Made by a program: the position numbers and the translations under genes
Assembly (NCBI GenBank): GCA_030247855.1
Contig: JAPDRN010000038.1
Location: 62,001 to 126,000, forward strand
Reading direction: 5' to 3'
Source: Knufia peltigerae
Taxonomy: Eukaryota > Ascomycota > Eurotiomycetes > Chaetothyriales > Trichomeriaceae
Length of the DNA stretch: 64,000 bases
Shown here: positions 22,051 through 33,026 of the stretch, piece after piece
Layout: every line of letters begins with the position of its first letter
Position numbering within the stretch: position 1 is the stretch's first letter
The notes under the pieces: model-generated
Seen by the model: only the letters and a program-made list of their open reading frames with translations
The model's database searches: none
What the model was told of the DNA's origin: nothing

Positions 22051-23775
22051 CTAAGACTGGCACTGAGAATAATAATCATCCACGTACTTACAGCTCCATC
22101 CATCCTGACAGCAAGTCGCGCCGCTCCAGTTAACGCCACCGCACTGTGCGTAGTTGGTGGCGCAAGCACTGTAGGCCGTAGTTGTTGTTGCTGGTTGAAG
22201 GCATTGATAATAATAATCATTACCGTATTGACATGTCCACCCGTACTGACAACAGGTAGGGCCATTCCAGCCGATACCTCCGCACTGTCCCCATTTTGTT
22301 GCACAAGCACCTTGGCTAGACGTAGTGCTCGATGTAGTGGTGCTCAGTGTTGTAGTGCTCAACGTAGTGGTAATCAGTGTTGTACTGCTAGATGTCGTGC
22401 TGCCCTGCGTGGTGCTCGTGGTGGATGTGGGCGACAAAGTGGACGTAGTTGAAGGCGGCAATGCTGTTGATGTTGTCGATACTGTCGAAGCTGTCGAAGC
22501 TGTCGATGTGCTTGACGTGCTTGACGTGCTTGACGTGCTTGACGTGCTTGATGTGCTTGATGTGCTCGACGTACTGGATGCGCTCGATGTGCTCGACGTA
22601 CTGGATGCGCTCGATGTGCTCGAAGTACTGGATGCGCTCGATGTGCTCGAAGTACTGGATGCGCTCGATGTGCTCGATGTGCTCGAAGTACTGGATGCGC
22701 TCGATGTGCTCGATGTGCTCGATGTGCTCGATGTGCTCGATGTGCTCGATGTACTGGATGTGCTCGATGTGCTTGATGTGCTCGATGTGCTCGATGTGCT
22801 TGATGTGCTTGATGTACTGGATGTGCTTGATGTGCTTGATGTACTGGATGTGCTTGATGTTCTGGATGTACTGGATGTGCTCGATGTGCTCGATGTGCTC
22901 GATGTGCTCGATGTGCTCGATGTGCTTGATGTCGTGGACGCGAGAGCCGCGGCCATAACGTTAGAATTGGCCTGTCCAGGAGAAGCTTGGTTCTTCAGGT
23001 AGCACCATGCACCAGTCCAAGATACTGCCTTGCACTGGGCGTTGGCAGAGCAAGCAGAGATACAGGTCTCAAGATCCTTGGTCTGCAGGTTCGAAATGTC
23101 GTAACCATAATAATCCCAGCCACAGTGAACGTTGAAGCTTTTTCCACCCGCCGAGTAGGTTGTCGTTCCAGTGTTGCCGTTGGCACAAAGCCCAGTGTGA
23201 GAGGGTGGAAGCGCGGCTCCGATGATAGCTGCGTTGCTGGACGGTGAATTGATGGTGCTCTTCATATAGCAGTATGGAGCAGCATAAGCAACGCCAAGGC
23301 ATTGACTGTTTGATTTACAACCATCCAAACATGCATTCAAGCTCCCAGCATAGAAGTTGCTCAAGTCGCCCCCGGGGTAGTCAGTGCCGCAGGCAATGGT
23401 GAAACCATCGTAGACTTTGCCAGATGCACTGGGACAGGTCAGGGTCGCAGCAGCTGCTTTTCTCGCTCCCCAGACACTGTTGGTGGAATAACTGCCGATA
23501 CCACTCTTCATATAGCATGCGGTGCCCGCGTAAGAGACATCAACACACCCGCTGGTGGCGGCACAAGTGTTGATACATTGCTCAAAAGTCGAGGTCCAAG
23601 CTAGACCAAGGTCATTTCCGTTATAATCAATACCGCATTGCACAACGAATCCATTGTAAGACTGGCCGTTGCTAGCAGAGTTGACACAGCTTAGGGCACC
23701 GGTGTTCTGGACAGCCGGGGCGGCATTAGCCAGATGAAGGAGTGAAGTAATCAAAACAGTTCTGCGGAAAGACAT
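22051..23775 (-). CDS. Secreted protein: three Apple/PAN-like modules, STS linker, two CBM1 (574 aa)
   Basis: Single-exon minus-strand frame; the ATG at 23775 opens a signal peptide (residues 1-19, ending Ala-Asn-Ala). Three related modules follow at about residues 28-95, 110-180 and 198-265. Each has a 'GFxVxCGxDYxGxDL' core and a 'C-x3-C-x6-C' helix followed by 'AxCYMK/LK', which matches Apple/PAN-like folds that bind protein or carbohydrate. A linker of nearly 200 residues is almost pure Ser-Thr-Ser repeats and should be heavily O-glycosylated. The C-terminus carries two tandem fungal cellulose-binding modules (CBM1; 'WGQCGGIGWNGPTCC' and a second copy), each with the aromatic face residues. 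There is no catalytic domain. Probable role: wall- or plant-polysaccharide-bound adhesin or scaffold. The linker is encoded by a 9-bp minisatellite, so length variation between strains is expected. Confidence 0.87.
   Translation of the reverse strand: MSFRRTVLITSLLHLANAAPAVQNTGALSCVNSASNGQSYNGFVVQCGIDYNGNDLGLAWTSTFEQCINTCAATSGCVDVSYAGTACYMKSGIGSYSTNSVWGARKAAAATLTCPSASGKVYDGFTIACGTDYPGGDLSNFYAGSLNACLDGCKSNSQCLGVAYAAPYCYMKSTINSPSSNAAIIGAALPPSHTGLCANGNTGTTTYSAGGKSFNVHCGWDYYGYDISNLQTKDLETCISACSANAQCKAVSWTGAWCYLKNQASPGQANSNVMAAALASTTSSTSSTSSTSSTSSTSSTSSTSRTSSTSSTSSTSSTSSTSSTSSTSSTSSTSSTSSTSSTSSTSSTSSTSSTSSTSSASSTSSTSSTSSASSTSSTSSASSTSSTSSASSTSSTSSASSTSSTSSTSSTSSTSSTSSTSSTSTASTASTVSTTSTALPPSTTSTLSPTSTTSTTQGSTTSSSTTLITTTLSTTTLSTTTSSTTSSQGACATKWGQCGGIGWNGPTCCQYGWTCQYGNDYYYQCLQPATTTTAYSACATNYAQCGGVNWSGATCCQDGWSCKYVDDYYSQCQS
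22505..22930. repeat. 9-bp coding minisatellite (about 47 units)
   Basis: Tandem array of the unit GATGTGCTC and its variants (GATGTGCTT, GACGTGCTT, GATGCGCTC, GAAGTACTG, GATGTACTG) on the plus strand, encoding Ser-Ser-Thr units on the minus strand. Variants are organised in higher-order blocks, most clearly a 27-bp block between about 22568 and 22700. Because the unit length is a multiple of three and stop-free, most frames on both strands stay open, producing long but spurious Leu-Asp-Val frames. Confidence 0.95.
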
Positions 23776-25085
23776 CTTGACGGTTGGGGAGAGACTTCCG
23801 GAGTCCAAAGAAGATTTCTATGTGACACTAAAGGACAACGAAAAGAACCTTCATGTCGCGGACATGCCGTACATTTATAAACCTTCAATACGGAAAGTTT
23901 GGTGAAGAAAAACTCCTCATGAGAGACCCCAGGAGGCTCTTCCGGAGGGATTGTGGCCCTGGTTTGGCCGACTTATGCCCTATGCAGGACTGCTATATCT
24001 GGAAAGTCTCAGAACATCGGCGGAGGTACCATGGGATTTGTGAATCCGGTCGTCATCGCGCTTGGACCGGCGTCTTCCGACACAATGGATGGACCAATTA
24101 TGTCATGAATTGGAATCCCTCCACGTGGTTGTGGGCGCTCGGGGTTCTCAAAGAAGTTTGGCAGTGGTTCTAGAGCACTCGGAACCGGAAGGTAGACAGG
24201 AATTGAACAGCTCCTTCAAGCAAGTCGAGTCGAGAATCGTATACCATTCGCCGAAGCACTGGAGTCGACGGTACGGCTCGAGAGATCTAAACTGCTTCGA
24301 TAAGCGAGGGTCGCACGTGGCGCTCAATGGTATCAAATGCAGAGCCGCACAGACGTCTTTTGCTATGCGCAATTTTTTTTTGTACAATAATGACCCGAGA
24401 GCGAGGTTCTTCAGCGCACGTACCTCCACTAATCGTCACCACTCCGGAGAGTGGTGCACAGATGAAAAAACGAGTTCTGGACCGACAGGATTCCAAATTT
24501 GTGCTGAAATATGTGCAGAACAATGCCTATTCCTGTCGATTCAGCTTTCCATGAGAAACTCTATAGTAATGTGTTGCCCATGTTTGGTACTCCCCTAACG
24601 GGTGATACTCTATATACTTTCCGTGGTCTTCCAGCATCCACGACTCCGACCAAGCTGCTCATCTTTGCATGTCAAAGCTCCTCGGAGTCTCGGACATGAT
24701 TCGGAAAAATGCCCAGCATCATTCGCACAATCAAGGTGTTTCTCCATTTACCTGCCAACAATCGTCTTGATGACTTCTTTTCTTTCAAGGAACCACGAGG
24801 CCTCACTTTATTGTGTGTCCGACGAAGTACTCAATCACATCGAAGTGGCAAACCTGCAGCGTGCTAGCCCAAAGATATGTTTAGACTGCGGCACTACCGT
24901 GATCCCAGTGCCACCAGAACATTGAAACTTCAACGTCACATTCCACTTTTCTCTTGAGGTCTTGAGGGGAATCGTATGAATTTCTCCCATGGAACATTTC
25001 TAGGACTACATTGTAAATGCATAAGCAAGATAAATATTACACCGAGGTCGGCAAACCAAGAAAATCTTGGTGCTGGCACTGTAGA
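23776..25085. other. Intergenic, no supported gene
   Basis: 1.31 kb. A TATAAAT element on the minus strand near 23873-23880 sits about 100 nt before the CBM1 gene start and is a plausible promoter. Several frames of 60-180 codons are present but have no family resemblance and no splice partners. The right end is the 3' flank of the sugar transporter. Confidence 0.4.
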
Positions 25086-26859
25086 CTACACACCCCCACT
25101 TGCCGCTTCATCCTTTTCTTCAACCTTGGACACAGTCTCAAAAGGAGCCTTCACAACCACGGCCTGACGTGCAGCGGCTGATGTCTGATATTTCCTCCAC
25201 TTGCGTACCGGGACCTTTTGCTCGTACATTTCATCAATTTCCGCAAAGGTTCTTCCAGCAGTCTCGGGCAGGAACAGGGAGTAGAAAATCAAGATGCAAA
25301 CGACACAACCACCGAAGACCAGATAGGTCTTGGCTCCGAGGTTAGCCGCATCCGCAGAAACAAGTTGGGGGACGGCGAATGTGGTGATGACAGCGGTTGT
25401 GTAGGCACATGCCAAGGCATATGAAGTCGTCATGTTGCGGAGTTTTGCTGTGGGAATCTCTGTGGGGAGAGTAACTGACAAGCAGTAGAAAGATGCACCC
25501 CAGAAGACGTTGAAGATGAAGGATAGTGCAGCAACGCCCATGGCGTAGCTCGACTTGTCCGCCTTGAAAGCCAGCCCACCAGCGATGAAATCAATGGTCA
25601 GCAGTACACTGAGGCCTCCGATTGCAATGGTTCGACGACCGACTCGATCCACAATCAATGGCGCAATCAAGGTACCTGCAAGAGTACAGCATGAAGCTGC
25701 AATGGTCAATTGGAATGGATTGCCGACACCAAGCGTGGTGAGGAACACCGTAGCGTAGGTGGTTGAGAGGATGACTCCGGAGACCTGGTTGACTGAGTAC
25801 ATAGACCCCGCAACGATAGTGCGTTTGATATTGGCTCTGGTGAAGAGGTCGGTGACCTTGGTTCCGGATGTGAGTTCTCGTTCCTCGTGTAGGGCAAGTT
25901 TCATAACTCGTAGTTCATCCTCGACCAGGATGTCGCCAAATGCACGAATCTTCATCAAGTTGGCACGAGCCTCCTCTTCGCGACCTTTACCCAGTAACCA
26001 GAGTGGACTCTCTGAAATGAAAATAGTCAGAGGAATAAGAATGGTTGGCATGATAGCTTGGGCGCCGAGAGGGATCTGGAAAGAAGCGCTGCCGGATCGT
26101 GTGTAAGTTGCGTTGCAAACGACAGTCGCAATGACACCAGCAATCAGATTGAAGATATTGCTCGACGTCACTGCGAAGCCTCGATATTTGGCGGGGACGA
26201 TTTCCGAGAGATACAGTAGAGATACTGTCGTTCCGATTGCAATCATGATGGCGTTGATGAAGCGGCCGACAACAAATGCTCCCAGTACCGGAGCAAAGGT
26301 TTGTAAAAACTACAATATGCATTAGCTTGATCATGCAATGAATAAAAGTCAAAAAACATCGATAATCAAAACCACAAGCAACGAGCAAAGTCAGATAAAC
26401 TTACCGTACCACCGTACGACAGTGAGTATACACCAACCACAACCCACTTCCGGCCAAATCGTGAGGTCAGTGGCGATGCCGCTATAGCACCTAGAATTGC
26501 CCCAACCAATGGCAGGCAGAAGACGAGATCTTGATTCCTCGCAGTCAACACAAGTGTACCAGCGCTTGAGTCGCCGCCTTGGAATTTCTCGACCTGCGAT
26601 TAATGTGTCAGCATGTAGTGCGAGAAGCAAGATACTCCAGGTGAGGAGATGGAGGTGCTCCTACAAATTGGTCCATGGCGGCAACTGGCGAGATAACCTT
26701 ATCATCGAAGCCGAAGAGGATTGACGTGCAGCCAAAAGCGACGCACGACAGGATGAGCAAAGGATTCCAGACCTTCTCCGACGTCGTCTCAGATGATAGG
26801 ACAACATTGCGACCATACTCATCGACGTGCTGAACATCGGTGGATGTCTTTTTCTCCAT
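25086..26859 (-). CDS. MFS sugar transporter (535 aa)
   Basis: Three exons on the minus strand: 26665-26859, 26405-26593, 25086-26309, 536 codons. The 12-TM sugar porter fold shows 'GFDDKVISP' in segment 1 (the usual GYD is GFD), 'SRFGRKW' between segments 2 and 3, 'LSEIVPAKYRG' (the PESPR-like cytosolic signature is SESPLWLL further on), 'DRVGRRTI', and the terminal 'FLPETAGRTFAEIDEMYE', diagnostic of the sugar transporter family. It transports hexoses, disaccharides or polyols by H+ symport or facilitation. A CATATAAAT element about 110 nt upstream (near 26972-26980) may be its TATA box. It lies about 6 kb from the GH32 fructosidase and regulator 3, but on the other strand and with an esterase in between, so a functional link is only a possibility. 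Confidence 0.9.
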
Positions 26860-27548
26860 GGCGAAATGATTCCTCTTGGGAGGAGGGGATGTGCGGAGGG
26901 TAATTGATTCTTTCTGAACTTTTCGAAGGGCAAACGTTATCGGAATCCCAATCGATCTGGGTTGATCAAGGATTTATATGCATCTCCATAACCGAAGCAA
27001 ATATCGCTCTGGATCTGCTTCAAAGATGCAAGTCGAGTCTAAATGTTCGGAAAGCGCTCGGCCTAGTCGAGATGTGGTGAAAATTGCTGCACTTCGCCAG
27101 GTGGGCTGACAGCCTGCAAAGGAAAATGTGGGTGAGTCGGTGCCCCAGATTCCTCGCAGCCGCCTAGATTGGACTCCATCTGAGCCGAGCACCATCCGAG
27201 GTGCTTCCATGCAGCCAATGCAAACCCAGCACTTTGAGATGCTCGGCTAGGGCGTGTCTACTCGCAATAGCAAGTTTAATGAGGCTCCAGACAGGATCCA
27301 AGTTTCTCAAAATACCTTGTTGTATTTGATACGCTGCTCGTTATTGCTGCTCGGAGTGGTGCTGGGATCTCCGTGCTGATATTGGAAACTACGAGTAAAT
27401 GAAAGACTCAACACTTGAGCAGAGGATTCCACGCCGGCGTCATTTGAGCCGAGTAAAGCTGTGGCAAGTTATATTTGAGAATTGTAAAGTGTTACTCGAC
27501 TGGCTCTTTTGATACATGATGTGATCAGGCGTTGGTAAGGTCACGGTT
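26860..27548. other. Intergenic, transporter promoter region
   Basis: 689 bp between two minus-strand genes; no gene seen apart from the likely transporter promoter. Confidence 0.4.
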
Positions 27549-29168
27549 TTACTTCTCCGATATTGCTAATACCGCCATCCATCTTTTCAGAACATCAGGT
27601 CCAATGATATCACCAATTCTCTCGTACTTCCTGCCCCTGCCATAGTTTGTAAACGTGTAAACTGGACCTAATCGTTCCTGATTGTCCGTGTTGAATGGCT
27701 CCCAGCCTAATTGACCATGACAGAAGTTGGTGATGCTATCTTGCAACTCCTGAACAGCACCGCTAAGTTCGGCTTGATGTTTTTCTTCGACAAGATCGCC
27801 ACCCGAGTTGTATTGCAATACTTCGTTGATAGCGTGGCCAGCCTTGCCATACCCGGCTTCCCATCCCGGAAATGGCGATGTTGACTGAAATTCGTAGACG
27901 TATATCTTGCTACCAATATGATTGAGCGCCACGTGATACTGTGGAATCCTGAATACTACTTCGGCCACGAACTCAGCCCAGTTTGCAAATTGCTGGGTCG
28001 GAGTATCGACGCTGGTGGAAAGGTTATATAGCTCCAGTATCTTTGGTGCAAGAAGGCAGTCTGGTTGTGTCGTGAGACCGAGTGTAGAGAGCACAGAAAA
28101 TATGGTCGTCCGCATGAACTTGTCCGCGTCCTGGGGAGACATTCTCAACGCTGGGCTCAGTATGCTTAGAGTAAGGTCTTGCTCATAAGAGCAGGAGCCG
28201 ACCAAGAGCTCCGGAGGATTTTTAGTTTTGAGGTCTGCAAGAGTTCGGCCTGGTATCCATTCTCCATCAATAAATGGAGTGTACCAGACGCCGACGACAT
28301 CATGCGTCAGAACATTGGCCGGGACTTCCTGGAGGCATTCCACTGTGCTTCCACTTACGGAGAACTTCTGAACGAAGCTATTGAATATTCTCTGATGCCA
28401 ATCAAGTGGCATGGCTGCTAGAGCAAGTACCGTACCACTGAAGAGCATTGCGCGCTTGAATTTTCGATTCGGAAACAGAGATTGGAAATGGCATGACACA
28501 GCACCGGCACTGCCGCCATCTATGGTGATGTTATCTGCATCTCCTCCGAATCCTGCTATGAACTTCGAAACCCATTCTAGCGCTTGTCTCTGATCGTGCA
28601 GTCCGTAATTGCCAACTGCTTCCCCGTGCTTTCGATTAAATTCGGTAAGCTCGGTCGATGCGAGGAAGCCCAATTGGCCATGGCGATAGTTGATGCTGAC
28701 GACGATAACCGGTTTCCCGATGGTCAAACTGCGACGGACAAGATTCGTTGCATCCCATATCTCCCTGCCAGATATTTGTGCGCTGGAGGAGCCAACCATG
28801 AACCCGCCGCCATGGATGTAGAATAGTACAGGCATCTTTTGGTCGCCTGTGATCGCCACACGGGGTACCGTAATGTTGAGGTTCAAACAATGGAACTCAT
28901 CTGGCTTGGGCTCATCTAGTTTCACACCATCCGGCGGTAATGATCCAGACCAATATTGCGGAAATGGAAGGGTTGTTGTCTGGGGACATACAGGCCCTGG
29001 ATGCCGAGCGTCAAAAGGGTTTTGGGGAAGTTGTAACCGAAGTATACTCTGTCGAAAGCGTGCCGGGATGTCAGCATATGGAATTCCGCGAAACTGTAGA
29101 ATGTCGTCTGCCCGCCGAATGCCCACCAGAGAGCCAAGCTCTGGATGGACGAATACCTCAGAAGTCAT
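27549..29168 (-). CDS. Type-B carboxylesterase/lipase-like protein (539 aa)
   Basis: Single exon on the minus strand, start ATG at 29168. Alpha/beta hydrolase of the carboxylesterase type-B family: 'FRGIPYADIPARF' near the N-terminus, 'HCLNLNI' (the SEDCLxLN site) at 93-99, oxyanion hole HGGGF at 119-123, 'NYRHGQLGF', and the nucleophile Ser220 in an elbow reading GGSAG instead of the canonical GESAG. A His in 'GYGKAGHAINE' is the candidate catalytic base partner. No signal peptide is evident, so it is probably intracellular. The family hydrolyses carboxylic esters, including xenobiotics and secondary metabolites. Replacement of the elbow Glu by Gly is tolerated in some members, so activity is likely but unproven. 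Confidence 0.87.
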   Translation of the reverse strand: MTSEVFVHPELGSLVGIRRADDILQFRGIPYADIPARFRQSILRLQLPQNPFDARHPGPVCPQTTTLPFPQYWSGSLPPDGVKLDEPKPDEFHCLNLNITVPRVAITGDQKMPVLFYIHGGGFMVGSSSAQISGREIWDATNLVRRSLTIGKPVIVVSINYRHGQLGFLASTELTEFNRKHGEAVGNYGLHDQRQALEWVSKFIAGFGGDADNITIDGGSAGAVSCHFQSLFPNRKFKRAMLFSGTVLALAAMPLDWHQRIFNSFVQKFSVSGSTVECLQEVPANVLTHDVVGVWYTPFIDGEWIPGRTLADLKTKNPPELLVGSCSYEQDLTLSILSPALRMSPQDADKFMRTTIFSVLSTLGLTTQPDCLLAPKILELYNLSTSVDTPTQQFANWAEFVAEVVFRIPQYHVALNHIGSKIYVYEFQSTSPFPGWEAGYGKAGHAINEVLQYNSGGDLVEEKHQAELSGAVQELQDSITNFCHGQLGWEPFNTDNQERLGPVYTFTNYGRGRKYERIGDIIGPDVLKRWMAVLAISEK

Positions 29169-30309
29169 GCTGGGCTTTTCTGGGGTGAATCAGTGCATCA
29201 AGTTGCTCGAGTATACTGACAATTTTTGCCGCTGCCGCACTGAGCGCAAGGCTTATATTTCTCGAAACTCGATCTGCAGAGTTCAGATCTTGGTGCGTGC
29301 GACGGAACAGGATTGTGGCTTCTCAGTCCGATCTAGCTCATTCAGAATCCCCATACAGGCGACACCGAGAGATCAATTCAAGGATTGACATAACATTAGT
29401 CGTCCAAGCAGCCAGCACGAATCAGGCAATCACCCTGGGACGGAGGCACTCGGCTCATGCTCGGAAGCTTCGAAGCCATCAAGCCACCTTACCGACTAGA
29501 CGATTACCTGCTTTGCCCTCTTTACCCCAGACTCACTCCGTGCCTTTTCGCTGACTAGATAAGCTTGGTATATTAGGAGAACTCGAACGTATCATGTGGC
29601 ATTCAGATCCTGCATATGTGGATATAGTGAGTACGGAGCAGGAAATCGTCCCTAGGTAGTCAAGAGTCGATCTACGAGGCATCATGCAACGTCCCTCAAT
29701 GAAGCATACTCTCGACAGGCTTTCTTGAAGCAAGATAATGGGGGCACCGTAGCGACGTGCTCCCAACCTGCAGTCGCCCGCAGTACGTATTGAAAAGTTG
29801 TGAACATTACTGAGTCTCTGGAGGTTGGTCGTTCAATTCTAGGAGCTCGAGGTCACACGAAGTGTTGCAGGCTTGTACTTAAAGCACCAGAATTTTCAAT
29901 CGTCACGCACCACCGCACAGGCCGTCCAGCTGCCATCGCTCTGGAAAACTCGACTAAATACTTGCATCCGTACGTGTCGTGAGGCTCGCCAAATGTCGTG
30001 GCCCCTCATTCCCCTCATGGTCCCGCGAAAATGGGGCCTCCGTCGAGGTAAATTTCAAGCTTGGAAACATCTCTGAATGAATCACAATTATGGACTATAC
30101 CGCGGGTTTATGCCAATACTCTACCGATGTCAATTTGCCTTAGCGATCTAACGAGGCTATCCCTTGTCAATTCCAGTTCCAAAAGTGCCTACGGTTCTGG
30201 TGCTTCCCGCATGGCACAAATACAATATAACCAGCAAATGTCATAACGGCACTTTCCAAACATAATAAATTTTCGACAGCATATCCTGAGTAGTCTTTGC
30301 CGGGTAAAA
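29169..30309. other. Divergent intergenic region, esterase / regulator 3
   Basis: 1.14 kb between divergent starts, so it contains both promoters. Small frames only; nothing recognised. Confidence 0.4.
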
Positions 30310-32532
30310 ATGGCTCCAGCGGAGGGCCGGACGAAGTACGCTTGCGATCAATGTCGCTATCGCAAGATGAAGGTATGTCTGGAAAATCGGCAGTTCCTCC
30401 ATGAAACTAATGCACCTGCAGTGCGACGGGAGTCATCCTTGTTCACGGTGTCTAAGAATGAAGTTCGGATGTTCTTTCGCGCATGACAGGGTCCCGAGGG
30501 CAACCCGAGGAAGGCATGTTAGGAAAATCTTACGAGCCGAACTGACTGACTGATGGGGTTTGTAGACGAGTGGAACTCCTTCGCGTCATGCAAGACTCTC
30601 CACAAACACATACTCGTGCTGATGAAGACAGTCAAGAGACTGAGAGCTCGCAACGAGAATCACCAGCATTCACAAGCTCATCACATGTCTCCCATCCGAC
30701 ACCTGATCCAGGAGAAACAATCGCAGGACTCCTTTACACAGCCTCGGCCGATGCCCAGGAGCCACAATCAAACGATAATCAGATCATCGAAGGCACAATC
30801 GACCAATAGTGTGGGTAGCGATAGCTTCGGCAACGCTGCTCATGCGGCTGAAAGACATCCATCCTGGGTTGCACCAACGCCAGGCGGCTTCCTTGCTTCA
30901 GACGTGCTAGCAGCCATTCCTCAGGGGTCAATTGACCATTTAGGACGACTTGACTCGTACGCAAGTGCTGCCACCGCTATCGGGAGTCACACATCTCCGC
31001 AAAGTCCATTGGCGTTTGAAGGCAACCTGCGCTCACCGCAGTCCACTATCACGTCGACAATATGGCCGAACCAATACGACGAGAAAGATATATTGCAGTG
31101 GCTTGATGTATTCTTCGAGAGATTGCATGCAACGCTCCCCATTGTTGGCAAAGTCCTGTACCGTGACTTCATGTTGCGGCAGCACCACGGAGACAAAGAT
31201 TTTGCTGCCTTGATTCTATCCTTGTGCTCACTAGCCGTCGTTGGACCAGTCTACCGGAAAGAACGAGACTCTATGGTGGCAAGAACAAGCCTTGCAAAAG
31301 ATATGCTGGCCTCCGCGGCGAATTTGAGAACGAGCTACGATTTTGGTGAACAACCGAGTCTCGAAGCCACCACGGTCACAAGTTTTTTTATGGTACGTAT
31401 CATAATGATTGTCTATGAGATGGTTGAAGTTGATTACTCCATAGTTTGCCGCTCTCTTCGCTATGGGTCTTCAGAAAGCAGCTTGGTTGCGATTGAGAGA
31501 AGCAGTCGAGTGTGGGCGTCTCCTCGGAGTTCACAAGCCCGAGACATACGAGCAGTGCAGTCCAAGCGAGAAAGGACAAAGGTTGCGCATATTCCTCATA
31601 CTCTCGGTGACCGAGCGGTAAGTCTAGTGCAAAAGTGGTCTCACCTATTGTCGGGACTTTGAAGCTGACAGGTAGGTGCAGCGGCTATGCCCTTCAGCGA
31701 AATCATGATATCAGCTTCACCGGCCAGACTTCTGAGAGAATGGCGGAGATATACCAGGATGTGTTGACAGCAGAACACAAATCTGCGGGTGGTATCGCCA
31801 TACACGACGACAGTGTCAAATCAACAATGTTAGGCCTACAACAGCTTATGAAGTTGTTTGATTCTGTTGACGAACAAGTCATTCCCTGCTGGAACAACAG
31901 TTGCTCTTCTTCATTGTCAAAGTGTGACCGACTTTCTGTTGACCGAGTACAAAAGGTCTTCTCGGCCATCGAAGCAGCCCTCCACTCCCCGGCCGAAGAT
32001 CGTGCTCTTCGAAACAACCTGAGGCCCGGTAGTTCTATGGCGCTCGATCAGAACCCGGGATCGCAGCAACATTTTCTCACCGATGTGCAATGGGGCGATT
32101 GCTACGTCCTTCAGCAATGGCTTCTCATGCGGCTATGGACAGCTTGTTTGACACACGATGCGCTGTCAGAAAGTTCAGATCTGGTCTTTATGCAACCGTC
32201 GTACGCGACTGAAATTGCAGATCGCGTACTGGACGAATGCAATCGTGTAGGCGATTACGTTCTTGAAGTGCACGGCAACGGAATGGTAAGTAGCGGAGAG
32301 CCAGTTCACGATGCTCGATCATGTTGCTGATATCTCCCAGATCGAACGTCTTCATGACATTGCCATGGGGGTGTTGATGCGCTTGCAATTTTACGCTGCA
32401 ACCTCGACACAAATCAGCATTCAGAAAGCTCAAATGATACTCGACCGATATTTCGAGCTGCTCTGTCGGCTAGGAGGTGATGAGCATCCATGTGCAGCTG
32501 CACTGCGACGAGCCTATGAGTTATCGCATTGA
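30310..32532 (+). CDS. Zn2Cys6 transcription factor 3 (about 650 aa, one junction uncertain)
   Basis: Exons: 30310-30372, 30422-about 30517, about 30571-31392, 31445-31617, 31682-32285, 32341-32532. The zinc cluster C12-x2-C15-x6-C22-x5-C28-x2-C31-x6-C38 is split by intron 1 (GTATGT...CAG). The middle homology region starts near 'DILQWLDVFFERLHATLPIV'; 'ERGYALQRNHDISF' spans intron 4. The second intron is ambiguous. A GT donor at 30518 with a CGAG acceptor ending at 30570 keeps one frame open to 31392 (650 codons). A GC-AG intron (30514-30565) gives a more natural Ser/Thr/Pro-rich linker, but that frame meets a stop at 30807. The cluster and linker resemble regulators of carbohydrate use, and the GH32 gene starts 494 bp downstream on the same strand, so sucrose or fructan regulation is a reasonable guess. 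Confidence 0.75.
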
Positions 32533-33026
32533 AAAATCAGAACATTCACGACGGTAGGATAAGGGCAATTCTCTGCTTGTGGCACAACATCAGGGCTGCA
32601 CTCCCGCATCTTCGGGCTTGGGCGGTCCGTGATCCAACTAAGGTCAATGGTCCCCACGGGCATCTCCATAAGCCTGGCAAAAATCCAGCGAGACTGCTTC
32701 CGAACGAACCGAGCATGTCCGACTACCTTCCGACGAATTTTGCAAGTGGCCTGGCACCTCGTGAGGCTTCCTCTGTCCCTTGCACTTCATGCTCCGCTCA
32801 CCAATTTGCCTCAGGAGCGACCCAAATCAACAAGCCCGTCACTTAGTTCCACCAGGCAGCATTGCAATTTGTATTTGCACCATGTCCCAACGCCTCCCTC
32901 TGGACTTTATCATTCAAAGCACTGTCGACCACCTTTCGAAAGGTCGAAGGGATCTTCAAATTGCCGTACATCTAAGCTAATCGTACCTCGATTCGTGTCA
33001 AAGCCGACGCCAGACGCCAGACAACA
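32533..33026. promoter_or_regulatory. Upstream region of GH32 gene
   Basis: 494 bp between regulator 3 and GH32, same strand. The right part is pyrimidine- and CA-rich (CACCATG-like context); no operator identified. Confidence 0.35.

Noticed and set aside
22505..22930. CRISPR-like regular repetition
   Set aside because: Units are contiguous 9-mers with no spacers and code for protein; the genome is eukaryotic.
22325..23002. Long plus-strand Leu-Asp-Val repeat frame and the Met/Cys/Leu frame overlapping it
   Set aside because: By-product of a stop-free 9-bp minisatellite; the minus-strand frame has a signal peptide, Apple/PAN-like modules and CBM1 modules, so it is the gene.
23853..24598. 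Frames of 106 and 178 codons downstream of the CBM1 gene promoter
   Set aside because: Composition and lack of domains or splice sites suggest noncoding sequence.
29800..29870. tRNA-like GTTCAATTC text near 29829
   Set aside because: No cloverleaf arms could be paired around it; no tRNA gene supported anywhere in the window.
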